Shown in pieces: positions 1-6,898 of a stretch of 18,906 bases of DNA. The translations under genes and the position numbers were made by a program. Below the pieces are notes generated by a model, which saw only the letters and a program-made list of their open reading frames with translations, searched no databases and was not told where the DNA came from. The stretch is from the NCBI GenBank assembly GCA_902464405.1, contig CABQJD010000017.1, positions 1 to 18,906 of the forward strand, in the 5' to 3' direction. Within the stretch, counting starts at the first letter, position 1. Each line of letters begins with the position of its first letter. Source of the stretch: an uncultured Actinomycetaceae bacterium. Lineage in GTDB: Bacteria > Actinomycetota > Actinomycetes > Actinomycetales > Actinomycetaceae.

Positions 1-509
1 TATCCATCAGGCTGAAAAATTGGATCATATCCAAACCCACCGCAACCCGTCTGTTCACACCGCAAAACCCCATGCACAGCCCCCTCTTCTATATAAACCT
101 CTCCAGATGGCAGTACAAGAGCAGCAGCACAGCGAAAATGAGCCGAACGATTCTCTGGCGGCACGTCGGAAAGCTGAGCCAGTAAAAGCTCAAGATTTGC
201 AGCGTCATTACCATGCATACCAGCCCAACGTGCTGAAAAAATTCCTGGCGCACCGCCCATCACGTCCACACAGATCCCAGAGTCGTCTGCAAAAGCCGCA
301 ATCCCCGTCGCCTGCACAATCTGACGTGCCTTAATCACTGCGTTTTGCGCAAAGGTGACGCCATCTTCGATAGGCTCTGGAATATCTAGATCAGCGGCAG
401 ATCCGATGCTCTGCACACGCAACCCATCAATAAGACTGCTCAAAATTTCTTGCACTTCCGCCAATTTGTGGGTATTGCGCGTTGCAAAAATAATACGTGT
501 ATCAGCCAT
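1..509 (-). CDS. rdgB: RdgB/HAM1 non-canonical purine NTP pyrophosphatase (3' end cut by window edge)
   Basis: This gene encodes the house-cleaning enzyme that hydrolyses ITP, dITP and XTP to the monophosphate plus pyrophosphate, keeping deaminated purines out of DNA and RNA. I translated it by hand from the reverse strand. It begins MADTRIIFATRNTHKLAEVQ, the family's N-terminal nucleotide-binding motif. Later come ADDSGICVDVMGGAPGIFSA and RWAGMHGND, the usual catalytic acidic region, and near the window edge GCGGFGYDPIF. About 169 codons are present of the roughly 200 usual, so only the C-terminus is missing. I prefer the ATG at 509. A second in-frame ATG lies five codons upstream (524), but its codons contain GGAG at a ribosome-binding distance from 509. 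The gene lies about 70 bases downstream of rph and is probably cotranscribed with it, as in mycobacteria (Rv1340-Rv1341). Identity is secure; the exact start is less so. Confidence 0.93.
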   Translation of the reverse strand, partial: MADTRIIFATRNTHKLAEVQEILSSLIDGLRVQSIGSAADLDIPEPIEDGVTFAQNAVIKARQIVQATGIAAFADDSGICVDVMGGAPGIFSARWAGMHGNDAANLELLLAQLSDVPPENRSAHFRCAAALVLPSGEVYIEEGAVHGVLRCEQTGCGGFGYDPIFQPDG

Positions 510-578
510 CTTCTCTATCTCCATAACTTCAGCACAACAAATACCACTCCTCTAAGGCAAAGGAGACTTGGCGAGCAA

Positions 579-1328
579 TTATTCAGCTAGAGCTTCTTTT
601 TGCAGTTGTGCGAGCTGTGCATTTCCAGCAGCCGCAAGATCGAGGAGCGCCCCAAGCTCCTTACGGTCAAACGGCTCTCCTTCAGCTGTGCCCTGCACTT
701 CAATAAATTTAGCGCTACCCGTCATAACGACGTTCATGTCTGTCTCAGCCCGAGAATCCTCTTCATAGGGCAAATCAAGGCATGGCATGCCATCGATAAT
801 CCCCACAGATATTGCGCTCACAGAATCACGGAGAACTGGCTGAGAATCTCGAGGTTTAATTAAACCTCGTTCGATTCCCCAGCTCACAGCATCGGCGAGC
901 GCAACGTATGCGCCCGTAATTGACGCCGTGCGCGTACCTCCGTCTGCCTGCAAAACGTCGCAATCGAGAGTAATAGTATTTTCACCAAGGGCAGCCATAT
1001 CGACAACTGCTCGCAGCGAACGCCCAAGCAAGCGTGAAATTTCCTGCGTGCGCCCTCCAACTTTACCTTTCACAGACTCGCGCTGAGAGCGTGAATCTGT
1101 GGCACGCGGAAGCATCGCATACTCTCCCGTCACCCAGCCAAGCCCCGAATCCTTGCGCCAGCGCGGCACACCTTCGACAAATGATGCCACGCACAACACC
1201 GTCGTATCACCAAACGTCACGAGCACGTTTCCTTCGCCGTGCTTCAGATAGTGACGACGAATCGATACTGGTCGAAGTTCATGAGCAGCGCGCCCGTCTG
1301 CACGCAAAAAATCAGATACGTTACGCAT
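579..1328 (-). CDS. rph: Ribonuclease PH
   Basis: This is a phosphorolytic 3'-to-5' exoribonuclease that trims nucleotides after the CCA end of tRNA precursors and helps degrade structured RNA. It is a cytoplasmic hexameric ring enzyme. The protein (249 aa from this start) carries the family signatures in order: LRADGRAAHELRPV (residues 8-21), GWVTGEYAMLPRAT (64-77), GRTQEISRLLGRSLRAVVD (92-110), DCDVLQADGGTRTASITGA (122-140) and LDLPYEEDSRAETDMN (184-199) with its conserved acidic residues. Length matches the family (about 240-260 aa). The start is ambiguous. GAGGG lies 7 bases before the ATG at 1328, which I chose. An ATG two codons upstream (1334) instead has TAGTAT exactly 6 bases before it, which fits a leaderless start. 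The gene sits between the MBL hydrolase gene (300 bases upstream) and rdgB, as in other actinobacteria. Confidence 0.96.
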   Translation of the reverse strand: MRNVSDFLRADGRAAHELRPVSIRRHYLKHGEGNVLVTFGDTTVLCVASFVEGVPRWRKDSGLGWVTGEYAMLPRATDSRSQRESVKGKVGGRTQEISRLLGRSLRAVVDMAALGENTITLDCDVLQADGGTRTASITGAYVALADAVSWGIERGLIKPRDSQPVLRDSVSAISVGIIDGMPCLDLPYEEDSRAETDMNVVMTGSAKFIEVQGTAEGEPFDRKELGALLDLAAAGNAQLAQLQKEALAE

Positions 1329-1628
1329 AGTCATGCCCTCATACTACAACGAAGCGATAGACAAGCTCACATATAAAAGCGCACGGATACAACATCTGAA
1401 AGATTCCACGTACAAAAGATTTCACACCCGCAAGACTTAAAATTATGAAATTCTTATATCCATATACAGCCCAGCACAGCTTTGCTGTATGCACTGCTAG
1501 ACGCCTTGGCACACATAGAGAATCTGGCACGTGGCAAAATTACTCTCGCCGCAAATTACTAATGCACACACATAAATGCGCTTAAATAACAGCATAATCA
1601 GCCGATCTATACGTAATCTAGAAATGGA
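1329..1628. other. Intergenic stretch between the MBL gene and rph
   Basis: I find no gene in these 300 bases; the short reading frames lack recognisable content or a ribosome-binding site. The stretch holds a 7-bp perfect inverted repeat, ATACAGC (1464-1470) with GCTGTAT (1484-1490). It also holds a near-exact direct repeat, GCAAAATTACT (1534-1544) and GCAAATTACT (1551-1560), spaced 17 bases apart, and the rph -10 candidate near its right-hand gene. No T-run follows the dyad, so it is not a convincing terminator. The plus strand is visibly rich in A and C through much of it. Confidence 0.5.
1341..1346 (-). promoter_or_regulatory. Candidate -10 hexamer for rph (leaderless geometry)
   Basis: TAGTAT on the minus strand ends 6 bases before the ATG at 1334, so transcription starting 6-8 bases later would begin at or next to that codon. 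I see no convincing -35 box. It suggests rph-rdgB can be transcribed separately from murI and the MBL gene, which fits the 300-base gap upstream. It could be coincidental. Confidence 0.35.
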
Positions 1629-2432
1629 TCACACCTCATATACGTCGCCAGGGCGTACAGCCTTCACATCGCCATCAAATACGGACGCTGCATCAGTGAC
1701 GTTTTTCTCTGGGTTCGTCCACGGCTGCAGATGCGTGAGAAGCAATCGACTCACATCAGCATCCCGCGCAAGTTCGCCTGCACGAGAACCAGTCATGTGA
1801 ACGCCGCGCACAGTATCTCGCCCATCTTCAAAAGCAGCCTCGCTGAGCAGTAGATCAGCTCCGTGAGCAGCCTGCACTTCACTTAAGCAGTAGTCGGTAT
1901 CACCAGTATATGTGAGCACTACAGACTCATCCGTACCGTTTTCAGACGGCCCTGATATACGTATTGCCACAGTAGGAATAGTGTGCTGCGCAGCAAAAAA
2001 TTCGATATGGAAAGGCCCTATATCCACAAAATTTCCTGGAGCAATCTGGTGAAAATCGAACTCAGTTTCGTAGGTTTCAGCTGCTGGGTCGTCTGAAATT
2101 CCTCGAGTTCTTGCCACACCATCACCAGGAGAATAGACGGGGATTACAGACAGCGCACCCTCTGGATACCAACGGCGATAAACTTGCATACCCACAATAT
2201 CTGCGCAATGATCTGCATGCAGATGACTCAAAATCATTGCATCAAGCATTGCTGGATCAACATAATTAAGCAAAGCACCCATAGCCCCAGGGCCGAAATC
2301 GAGCACAATACTCCACGTACGCTCCGCTCCGCCAAATTCTGGGTCTGCTCCTTTAGCCTGCACGAGATAGCATGAAGCTGCTCCTTCTTTTCCGCTCATC
2401 GATCCAGAGCATCCGACAATTGTGAGTTTCAT
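1629..2432 (-). CDS. Metallo-beta-lactamase-fold hydrolase, Rv1339-like (probable cyclic-nucleotide phosphodiesterase)
   Basis: This is a cytoplasmic MBL-fold hydrolase of 267 aa without signal peptide. The metal-binding set is complete: SHLHADH (H70, H72, D74, H75), H150 in AAQHTIPTVAIR, D178 in TYTGDTDY, H212 in GVHMTG and H234 in LLLTHLQPW. The spacing and the downstream TGDT and THL.PW elements resemble the phosphodiesterase/RNase Z-like branch rather than beta-lactamases. The mycobacterial protein in the same position, Rv1339, has been reported to act as an atypical class II cAMP phosphodiesterase. I transfer that function by synteny and family, so cAMP hydrolysis here is an inference. 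The ATG lies 2 bases after the murI stop, with AGGAAA inside the end of murI as ribosome-binding site, so the two genes are almost certainly cotranscribed and probably translationally coupled. Another phosphodiester substrate remains possible. Confidence 0.88.
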   Translation of the reverse strand: MKLTIVGCSGSMSGKEGAASCYLVQAKGADPEFGGAERTWSIVLDFGPGAMGALLNYVDPAMLDAMILSHLHADHCADIVGMQVYRRWYPEGALSVIPVYSPGDGVARTRGISDDPAAETYETEFDFHQIAPGNFVDIGPFHIEFFAAQHTIPTVAIRISGPSENGTDESVVLTYTGDTDYCLSEVQAAHGADLLLSEAAFEDGRDTVRGVHMTGSRAGELARDADVSRLLLTHLQPWTNPEKNVTDAASVFDGDVKAVRPGDVYEV

Positions 2433-2434
2433 GC

Positions 2435-3262
2435 TTAGTTTCCTTTCACGGCAAGAAATGAATCAGGTTGAGCGTGAGCCGCTTCAGGCCCGAGAAAGCG
2501 CCGAGCCAGCGTGCTAAAAGAGTGCGCATCTCCCGTTGCATAGAATTGATAGACAGGATCTCCTGCAGCTCGCGAGCGCATGAGATTTTCGTCGGCTAGC
2601 TGACGGTAAACGTCAAGCGCTGTTTCTGCAGCTGAAGAGACGAGAGTGACGCCGTCACCCATCACATAACCCACCACGCCAGCAAGCAGCGGATAGTGAG
2701 TGCACCCTAGTACGAGGGTATCGACTCTGGCAGCCTTTACGGGAGCAAGATATTCACGCGCAACTGAGAGCAGCTCCACTCCCTCTGTGACGCCGCTTTC
2801 CACGAATTCTACGAACCTTGGGCACGCTTGCATGGTGAGTTCAAGATTGGGAGCTGCAGCAAACGCATCTTCATAAGCGCCAGAAGAAATTGTTGCTTGT
2901 GTGCCGATCACGCCAATTTTCCCATTGTGAGTAGCTCGAACTGCGCGCCGCACTGCTGGCTGAATCACCTCAACCACGGGGATACCACGCCCGAGCGTAT
3001 AGCGTTCGCGCGCATCGCGCAGCACTGCAGCAGAAGCAGTATTGCAGGCAATGACCAACATTTTGACGCCAGATTCGACCAAGCGATCCATAATATCAAG
3101 AGCCAGCGTACGTACTTGCGCAAGCGGCTTTGAACCGTACGGCGTGTTCAGCGTATCGCCAATATAGGTTATCGATTCTCGCGGCAGCTGATCGAGAATA
3201 GCTCGCGCCACCGTCAAGCCTCCTAAGCCTGAATCAAAAATCCCAATAGGCGCGTTGTTCAT
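2435..3262 (-). CDS. murI: Glutamate racemase
   Basis: The enzyme converts L-glutamate to D-glutamate for peptidoglycan stem peptides. It is cofactor-independent and uses two cysteines as acid/base. Both are present: C73 in VIACNTASAAV and C187 in VLGCTHYPLL, along with the N-terminal GIFDSGLGGLTV with D10 and S11, and YIGDTLNTPYG. Length (275 aa) is normal. I chose the ATG at 3262 because TAGAAT lies exactly 7 bases before it, the leaderless geometry also seen at the DUF3039 gene. An ATG two codons upstream (3268) would lie only 1 base after that hexamer, and no Shine-Dalgarno sequence is visible for either. The gene heads the murI-MBL unit and diverges from pncB across about 110 bases. Confidence 0.97.
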   Translation of the reverse strand: MNNAPIGIFDSGLGGLTVARAILDQLPRESITYIGDTLNTPYGSKPLAQVRTLALDIMDRLVESGVKMLVIACNTASAAVLRDARERYTLGRGIPVVEVIQPAVRRAVRATHNGKIGVIGTQATISSGAYEDAFAAAPNLELTMQACPRFVEFVESGVTEGVELLSVAREYLAPVKAARVDTLVLGCTHYPLLAGVVGYVMGDGVTLVSSAAETALDVYRQLADENLMRSRAAGDPVYQFYATGDAHSFSTLARRFLGPEAAHAQPDSFLAVKGN

Positions 3263-3269
3263 GATCATT

Positions 3270-3300
3270 ATTCTACTGGGCTTTCATAGGTAATCCTATG
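3270..3300 (-). promoter_or_regulatory. murI promoter candidate with overlapping palindrome
   Basis: On the minus strand TAGAAT (3275-3270) ends 7 bases before the murI ATG, so the transcript would be leaderless. No good TTGACA-like box lies 16-18 bases upstream. That place is instead occupied by a perfect 6-bp inverted repeat, CATAGG-TAAT-CCTATG (3285-3300). A palindrome over the spacer/-35 region is where an operator for a repressor or activator would sit. The regulator is unknown. Confidence 0.5.
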
Positions 3301-3337
3301 TTGCTCTCCGTGAGTAGCGCCACGACTCACGATGATA

Positions 3338-3367
3338 TGTACATATCCCGTTAGAAGCGACTATCTT
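3338..3367 (+). promoter_or_regulatory. pncB promoter candidate (leaderless)
   Basis: TGTACA (3338-3343) and TATCTT (3362-3367) are separated by 18 bases. The -10 hexamer ends 6 bases before the preferred pncB ATG, so transcription would begin at or beside that codon. No Shine-Dalgarno sequence is present, which agrees with leaderless translation. Confidence 0.5.
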
Positions 3368-3373
3368 AGATGT

Positions 3374-4741
3374 ATGGCTACTCCATTAAAAACGTCGGCA
3401 CTTCTCACCGATATGTATGAACTCACAATGGTTGATTCCGCGCTGAAATCGGGCACTGCTCATCGCTCATCAGTTTTTGAACTTTTTGCTCGTCGATTAC
3501 CTGGGCAGCGGCGCTATGGGGTGGTTGCTGGCACAGCGCGAGCGATTCAAGCAGTAGAAGAATTCCATTTCGGTGAAGCTGAAATCGATTTTCTCCACCG
3601 CGCTCAGATTGTAAGTGACGATACGCTCGAATGGCTTGCAAACTACAGTTTTTCTGGAGATATTTACGGATACCCTGAAGGGGAATGCTATTTCCCGAAT
3701 TCTCCTATTATGACGGTGACGGGCACATTCGCTGAGGCATGCATTCTAGAGACCGTTCTCCTTTCAATTCTCAATTATGACTCTGCCGTTGCCACAGCAG
3801 CGAGCCGCATGACGATTGCTGCTCATGATCGTCCATGCTTAGATATGGGGGCACGCCGCACCCACGAAATGAGCGCAGTTGCAGCTGCACGCGCGTCGAT
3901 TATTGGCGGCTTTGTGGGCACATCCAACCTTGAAGCAGCTCGCGAATACGGCATTAAAGCTATTGGAACTGCCGCTCATTCGTTCACACTGCTTCACGAT
4001 TCGGAAGAAGAAGCATTCCGTGCTCAGATTGCAACAATGGGTACGGGAACTACTCTTCTTGTTGATACTTACGATATTCATCACGGTGTGGAACTAGCAG
4101 TGAAGACTGCTCGCGAAGCTGGCGGAGAGCTTGGCGCTGTACGTATCGACTCAGGAGATTTAGTGGCGCAAGCATTTAAGGTACGCGCCCAGCTCGACGC
4201 GCTCGGCGCTGTAACGACGAAGATCACCGTCACGAATGATCTCGACGAATACGCTATCGCTGGATTGAATGCAGCTCCTGTTGATTCTTACGGAGTGGGC
4301 ACGAAGCTCGTCACTGGCTCGGGCAAGCCCACAGCGGAGATGGTGTATAAGCTCGTTGCACGCGAAGGCGCAGACGGAAAAATGCACGAAGTTGCTAAGA
4401 AGAGCGCAGATAAAAATACGGTTGGCGGATTTAAAGTGGCTGGTCGCACCCACGACGAAACTGGGCGTGCATCTAAAGAAATTATTGCCTGCGCACAAGA
4501 TTGGGATCACGGCATAGCATATCTTGAACAGCGCGGAGCACGCCCCTTACAGGTGAAGCTTATGAGTGCAGGAATTTCAGATACCTACCATACTGACGCA
4601 TCTTCGCTTGCTCGCGCAGCTGAGCGGCACCGCAATGCTCGTGCGGCTCTTCCCTACGCAGCATGGCGGCTCTCTGAAGGCGAGCCAGGTTTGCCAACAG
4701 AGATAGTAGATATTTTTGCCGATGACGATCAGCTCTCTTAA
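3374..4741 (+). CDS. pncB: Nicotinate phosphoribosyltransferase
   Basis: This enzyme of the Preiss-Handler NAD salvage route joins nicotinate to PRPP, giving nicotinate mononucleotide, with ATP hydrolysis through a phospho-histidine. The protein (455 aa) has the N-terminal LLTDMYELTM (10-19), RRTHEMSAVAAARAS (161-175), the catalytic-loop histidine H202 in GTAAHSFTLLHDSEEEAF, RIDSGDL (257-263) for phosphate/PRPP binding, and the later VTNDLDEYAI and DSYGVGTKLVTG, all typical. The frame is open 14 codons further upstream, but homologues begin near MATPLKTSALLTD, and a promoter -10 hexamer sits inside that upstream segment, so I use the internal ATG. It diverges from murI and converges on the DUF3039 gene with only 8 bases between stop codons. 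I see no separate terminator there, so the two transcripts may overlap. Confidence 0.96.
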   Translation: MATPLKTSALLTDMYELTMVDSALKSGTAHRSSVFELFARRLPGQRRYGVVAGTARAIQAVEEFHFGEAEIDFLHRAQIVSDDTLEWLANYSFSGDIYGYPEGECYFPNSPIMTVTGTFAEACILETVLLSILNYDSAVATAASRMTIAAHDRPCLDMGARRTHEMSAVAAARASIIGGFVGTSNLEAAREYGIKAIGTAAHSFTLLHDSEEEAFRAQIATMGTGTTLLVDTYDIHHGVELAVKTAREAGGELGAVRIDSGDLVAQAFKVRAQLDALGAVTTKITVTNDLDEYAIAGLNAAPVDSYGVGTKLVTGSGKPTAEMVYKLVAREGADGKMHEVAKKSADKNTVGGFKVAGRTHDETGRASKEIIACAQDWDHGIAYLEQRGARPLQVKLMSAGISDTYHTDASSLARAAERHRNARAALPYAAWRLSEGEPGLPTEIVDIFADDDQLS

Positions 4742-4749
4742 ACGCCTGA

Positions 4750-5130
4750 TCACGCCTGCGGCGGATTAGGACCGAACGGCCACGCACCGTCACCTCCACC
4801 ATTTCCGAGCCGCATATATATCTCTTTGCAGATTGGGCAGATGGGAAAACGGTCAGGATTGCGCACAGGCGTCCATACTTTTCCGCACAGTGCAACCACT
4901 GGTGTCCCTTCGACTGCCGACTGCATGGCGCGATCTTTGCGCACATAGTGGGCGTACCGCTCGTGATCTCCAGGTTCAAGTTTTTCTTCTTCTCGCTCAA
5001 GGAGAGCAGTCGAACTAGCTGGCTCAAGACCAGGGGCTTCAGGGGAGGAAGGTTCGTGCGGAGCCTGCGGTTCTCCCAGGCTGCTTATTTCCTGCGCACC
5101 TTGATAGATGCTGTACGTTCTCATAGTCAT
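4750..5130 (-). CDS. DUF3039 family protein, putative small metal-binding protein
   Basis: This encodes a small (126 aa) soluble protein whose C-terminal half is the DUF3039 core, a family I know only from actinobacteria and whose function is not established. The core runs GDHERYAHYVRKD (54-66), SAVEGTPVVALCGKVW (71-86) and RFPICPICKEIYMRL (94-108). Residues H56, H61, C82, C98 and C101 are spaced like a zinc ribbon, so metal binding is likely but inferred. The N-terminal 50 residues are proline- and glutamate-rich and look disordered; the tail is glycine/proline-rich. The frame is open upstream to 5184, but TAGAAT lies exactly 7 bases before the ATG at 5130, which I chose as a leaderless start (an ATG two codons later is also possible). 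It lies downstream of the HU gene, separated from it by a terminator, so it is an independent unit. Confidence 0.85.
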   Translation of the reverse strand: MTMRTYSIYQGAQEISSLGEPQAPHEPSSPEAPGLEPASSTALLEREEEKLEPGDHERYAHYVRKDRAMQSAVEGTPVVALCGKVWTPVRNPDRFPICPICKEIYMRLGNGGGDGAWPFGPNPPQA

Positions 5131-5137
5131 AGCCAAA

Positions 5138-5166
5138 ATTCTAACCTTTTCTGCCCTGATCGTGAA
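5138..5166 (-). promoter_or_regulatory. DUF3039 gene promoter (leaderless)
   Basis: On the minus strand TTCACG (5166-5161) and TAGAAT (5143-5138) are separated by exactly 17 bases, and the -10 box ends 7 bases before the ATG. This is the best-formed promoter in the window. It lies just past the HU terminator, so the DUF3039 gene does not depend on readthrough. Confidence 0.6.
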
Positions 5167-5185
5167 TAGAAGCTGATCGCACATG

Positions 5186-5220
5186 GAAAAAGGAGACCCC
5201 GCTTGCGCGCGAGGTCTCCT
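5186..5220 (-). terminator. Rho-independent terminator of the HU gene
   Basis: An 8-bp perfect stem, AGGAGACC (5191-5198) with GGTCTCCT (5213-5220), is extended inward by two GC pairs after one mismatch and closes a short loop. On the minus strand it is followed by a run of five T (CCTTTTTCC). It lies about 27 bases after the HU stop codon. Confidence 0.88.
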
Positions 5221-5246
5221 TAATAATGACGTACTCGTCAGCTAGC

Positions 5247-5525
5247 TCAGGCAACAGCCTTCTTAAGAGTGGAGCCAGCGGAGATCTTCACGCCAAAGCC
5301 TGCTGGGATTTCGATCTCTTCGCCAGTGCGTGGGTTACGACCTTTGCGAGCTGCACGGTTGGTGCGCTCCACAGACATAAGACCTGTGATCTTCACGGCT
5401 TCGCCTGCCTTGAGAGAATCCACGAGCACGGTCTGGAGAGCGGAAAGAGCTTTGTCTGCATCGGTCTTGGTGATGCCAGCGTTTTCAGCAATCTTTGCCA
5501 CAAGTTCAGTACGGTTGAGGGACAT
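5247..5525 (-). CDS. hup: DNA-binding protein HU
   Basis: This is a nucleoid-associated protein that bends and compacts DNA as a dimer. The 92-residue sequence is HU throughout: MSLNRTELVAKIAENAGITK at the N-terminus, GEAVKITGLMSVERTNRAAR in the saddle, the DNA-binding arm RNPRTGEEIEIPAG (residues about 63-76) and the C-terminal ISAGSTLKKAVA. It has no lysine-rich C-terminal tail, so it resembles the short bifidobacterial/actinomycete HU rather than mycobacterial HupB. The start is supported by GGGAGG (5534-5539 on the reverse strand) 8 bases upstream. It has its own strong terminator downstream and 175 bases upstream before the peroxidase gene, so it is probably monocistronic and highly expressed. 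Confidence 0.97.
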   Translation of the reverse strand: MSLNRTELVAKIAENAGITKTDADKALSALQTVLVDSLKAGEAVKITGLMSVERTNRAARKGRNPRTGEEIEIPAGFGVKISAGSTLKKAVA

Positions 5526-5700
5526 CTAAATTTCCTCCCATAAAAATTACGAATATGAAGTAGGGCTCGAATGAGCCGCCACAGAGAAATTTAGCGAAAC
5601 CCAAGGAAATAAGCTAGTTATTGCGGGGTGTTGAGAATAATTGCGCCATTTATCACTGATAGTGGTTCACAATTTTCACATTTGTAACACCATTTACTCT
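5526..5700 (-). promoter_or_regulatory. Upstream region and leader of hup
   Basis: This gene-free interval must hold the hup promoter, but I cannot pick one pair of boxes with confidence. It has a good ribosome-binding site (GGGAGG). A small perfect hairpin, GGCTC-GAAT-GAGCC (5564-5577), would lie about 39 bases before the start codon in a leader. An 11-base odd palindrome, TATCACTGATA (5651-5661), lies further up. The hairpin might affect mRNA stability; this is a guess. Confidence 0.35.
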
Positions 5701-6819
5701 CTAGGCTTCGACGAGTGATTGCCCCCAATAAGAATCTGGCGTAGTGCCAGGCGCAATCCAGTAGACAGCAGAACCAATATGGCGCACCCACGGATTCAAC
5801 AAATCGTTCGCATCAAGCCTTCGCTGAATCGCAGTAAACTGGCGGTCAGGGTTTTGCTGGAAAGCAATCCATATAAGCCCTGAATTCGTCGTCATACCAG
5901 AGTTTCCCACAGGATCATCATAGGAGTAAGCACGGCGGCGCAAATCATTTGGCTCCTCCCCTTCTTGCTCACGAGAAAGAGCCAGATGGGAGTGACGATG
6001 AATCACATACTCGCCATTGTCGTCACGAGCATCCATATCCTCTTCTTCAAATTCGTCGTCAATCTCTGCAGTAAGCGGAGCACCCGAATGATAGCGGCGG
6101 CCGATTACCTCCTCACGATGCGGCACATCGAGCTGCTCCCACGCATCAAGATTCATGGCAATACGGCGAACGACCATAATGGTGGAATTTTTCAGATACT
6201 CCTCATCCGAATCAATCCACACCTGCTCAGCCCATTCTTCTGGTTCGCGAGGATTGATCGTCCCATCAACCTGCCCCATCGGATTTCTGGGCGTTGCTCC
6301 ATACGGCGCCGCACCGAAAGAACGAGCGAATCCTTTTTGCATCCACGCCACGCGGCACACTGGTAAAGCTTTCTTAATCATTAGGCGAGCCACCATAAAG
6401 AGAGTGACGGCATCGTCACAGCAGATCTGCAGCACAAGATCGCTCTGCCCCCACTGAGGGCGTAAACGATCCTTATCAAATGCTGGAATCGGGTGTAATC
6501 CCTCTGGCTTCAGCTCCGACTTACCTAAAACGTCGAATATCTTTTCGCCAAAACCCGCAGTAATCGTCAGATTCGCAACAGCTTTCACCATATCGGTAGC
6601 GAAGAAACCGGGAATATCTGTTCGCTGAGTGAGGCTGCGCGCAAGAATAGTCCATTCTTTGAGCAGACCGATCAGATCACCTGCTTCCATCCCTGGATTG
6701 AGATTAAAAGCGATCATCTCCAGCTGCGCCTGCATCGGCTGCATAATCCCGCTCTGAACCTCGCCATCAAAAGGCTGAATCGCATCTACCAGCGGTAGCG
6801 CATCAGTGCGTACGCTCAT
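5701..6819 (-). CDS. DyP-type (dye-decolorizing) heme peroxidase, cytosolic
   Basis: This is a heme peroxidase of the DyP superfamily, which reduces H2O2 while oxidising a substrate that is usually unknown. The 372-aa protein carries the signature GxxDG as GQVDG (182-186) with catalytic D185. The probable proximal heme ligand is H278 in HRHSHLALSRE, the distal arginine lies in NDLRRRAYSY (291-300), and GLIWIAFQQNPDRQFTAIQ (314-332) closes the heme pocket. There is no Tat signal or hydrophobic N-terminus, no C-terminal encapsulin-targeting tail that I recognise, and no efeU/efeO neighbour, so it appears to be a stand-alone cytoplasmic enzyme. A very acidic loop lies at about 252-268. I use the ATG at 6819 because CGGAG lies 6-7 bases before it. 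A start 22 codons upstream (6885) has TACGAT 7 bases before it and would add a basic, arginine-rich extension. Confidence 0.9.
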   Translation of the reverse strand: MSVRTDALPLVDAIQPFDGEVQSGIMQPMQAQLEMIAFNLNPGMEAGDLIGLLKEWTILARSLTQRTDIPGFFATDMVKAVANLTITAGFGEKIFDVLGKSELKPEGLHPIPAFDKDRLRPQWGQSDLVLQICCDDAVTLFMVARLMIKKALPVCRVAWMQKGFARSFGAAPYGATPRNPMGQVDGTINPREPEEWAEQVWIDSDEEYLKNSTIMVVRRIAMNLDAWEQLDVPHREEVIGRRYHSGAPLTAEIDDEFEEEDMDARDDNGEYVIHRHSHLALSREQEGEEPNDLRRRAYSYDDPVGNSGMTTNSGLIWIAFQQNPDRQFTAIQRRLDANDLLNPWVRHIGSAVYWIAPGTTPDSYWGQSLVEA

Positions 6820-6892
6820 TTTTTCTCCGCTCCGCGCACACCCAACATCCGCTCTTTTACGTGGCGATGCAGATGAACGTCTCATACGCTGT

Positions 6893-6898
6893 ATCGTA
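6893..6898 (-). promoter_or_regulatory. Candidate -10 hexamer for the DyP peroxidase gene
   Basis: TACGAT on the minus strand ends 7 bases before the ATG at 6885, so the transcript would begin about there. It would then carry either a leaderless 394-aa form or a 66-base leader before the Shine-Dalgarno-led ATG at 6819. No clear -35 box is visible. Confidence 0.35.

Noticed and set aside
510..578. CTCCT/AGGAG dyad between rph and rdgB as a terminator
   Set aside because: The stem is only 5 bp with no following T-run, and the gene order argues for cotranscription.
4560..5027. 155-codon minus-strand frame across the pncB end and the DUF3039 gene
   Set aside because: It overlaps two well-supported genes in other frames and has no family features.
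5564..5577. GGCTCGAATGAGCC as a tRNA T-arm
   Set aside because: There is no acceptor stem, anticodon arm or CCA context around it; it is only a small hairpin in the hup leader.
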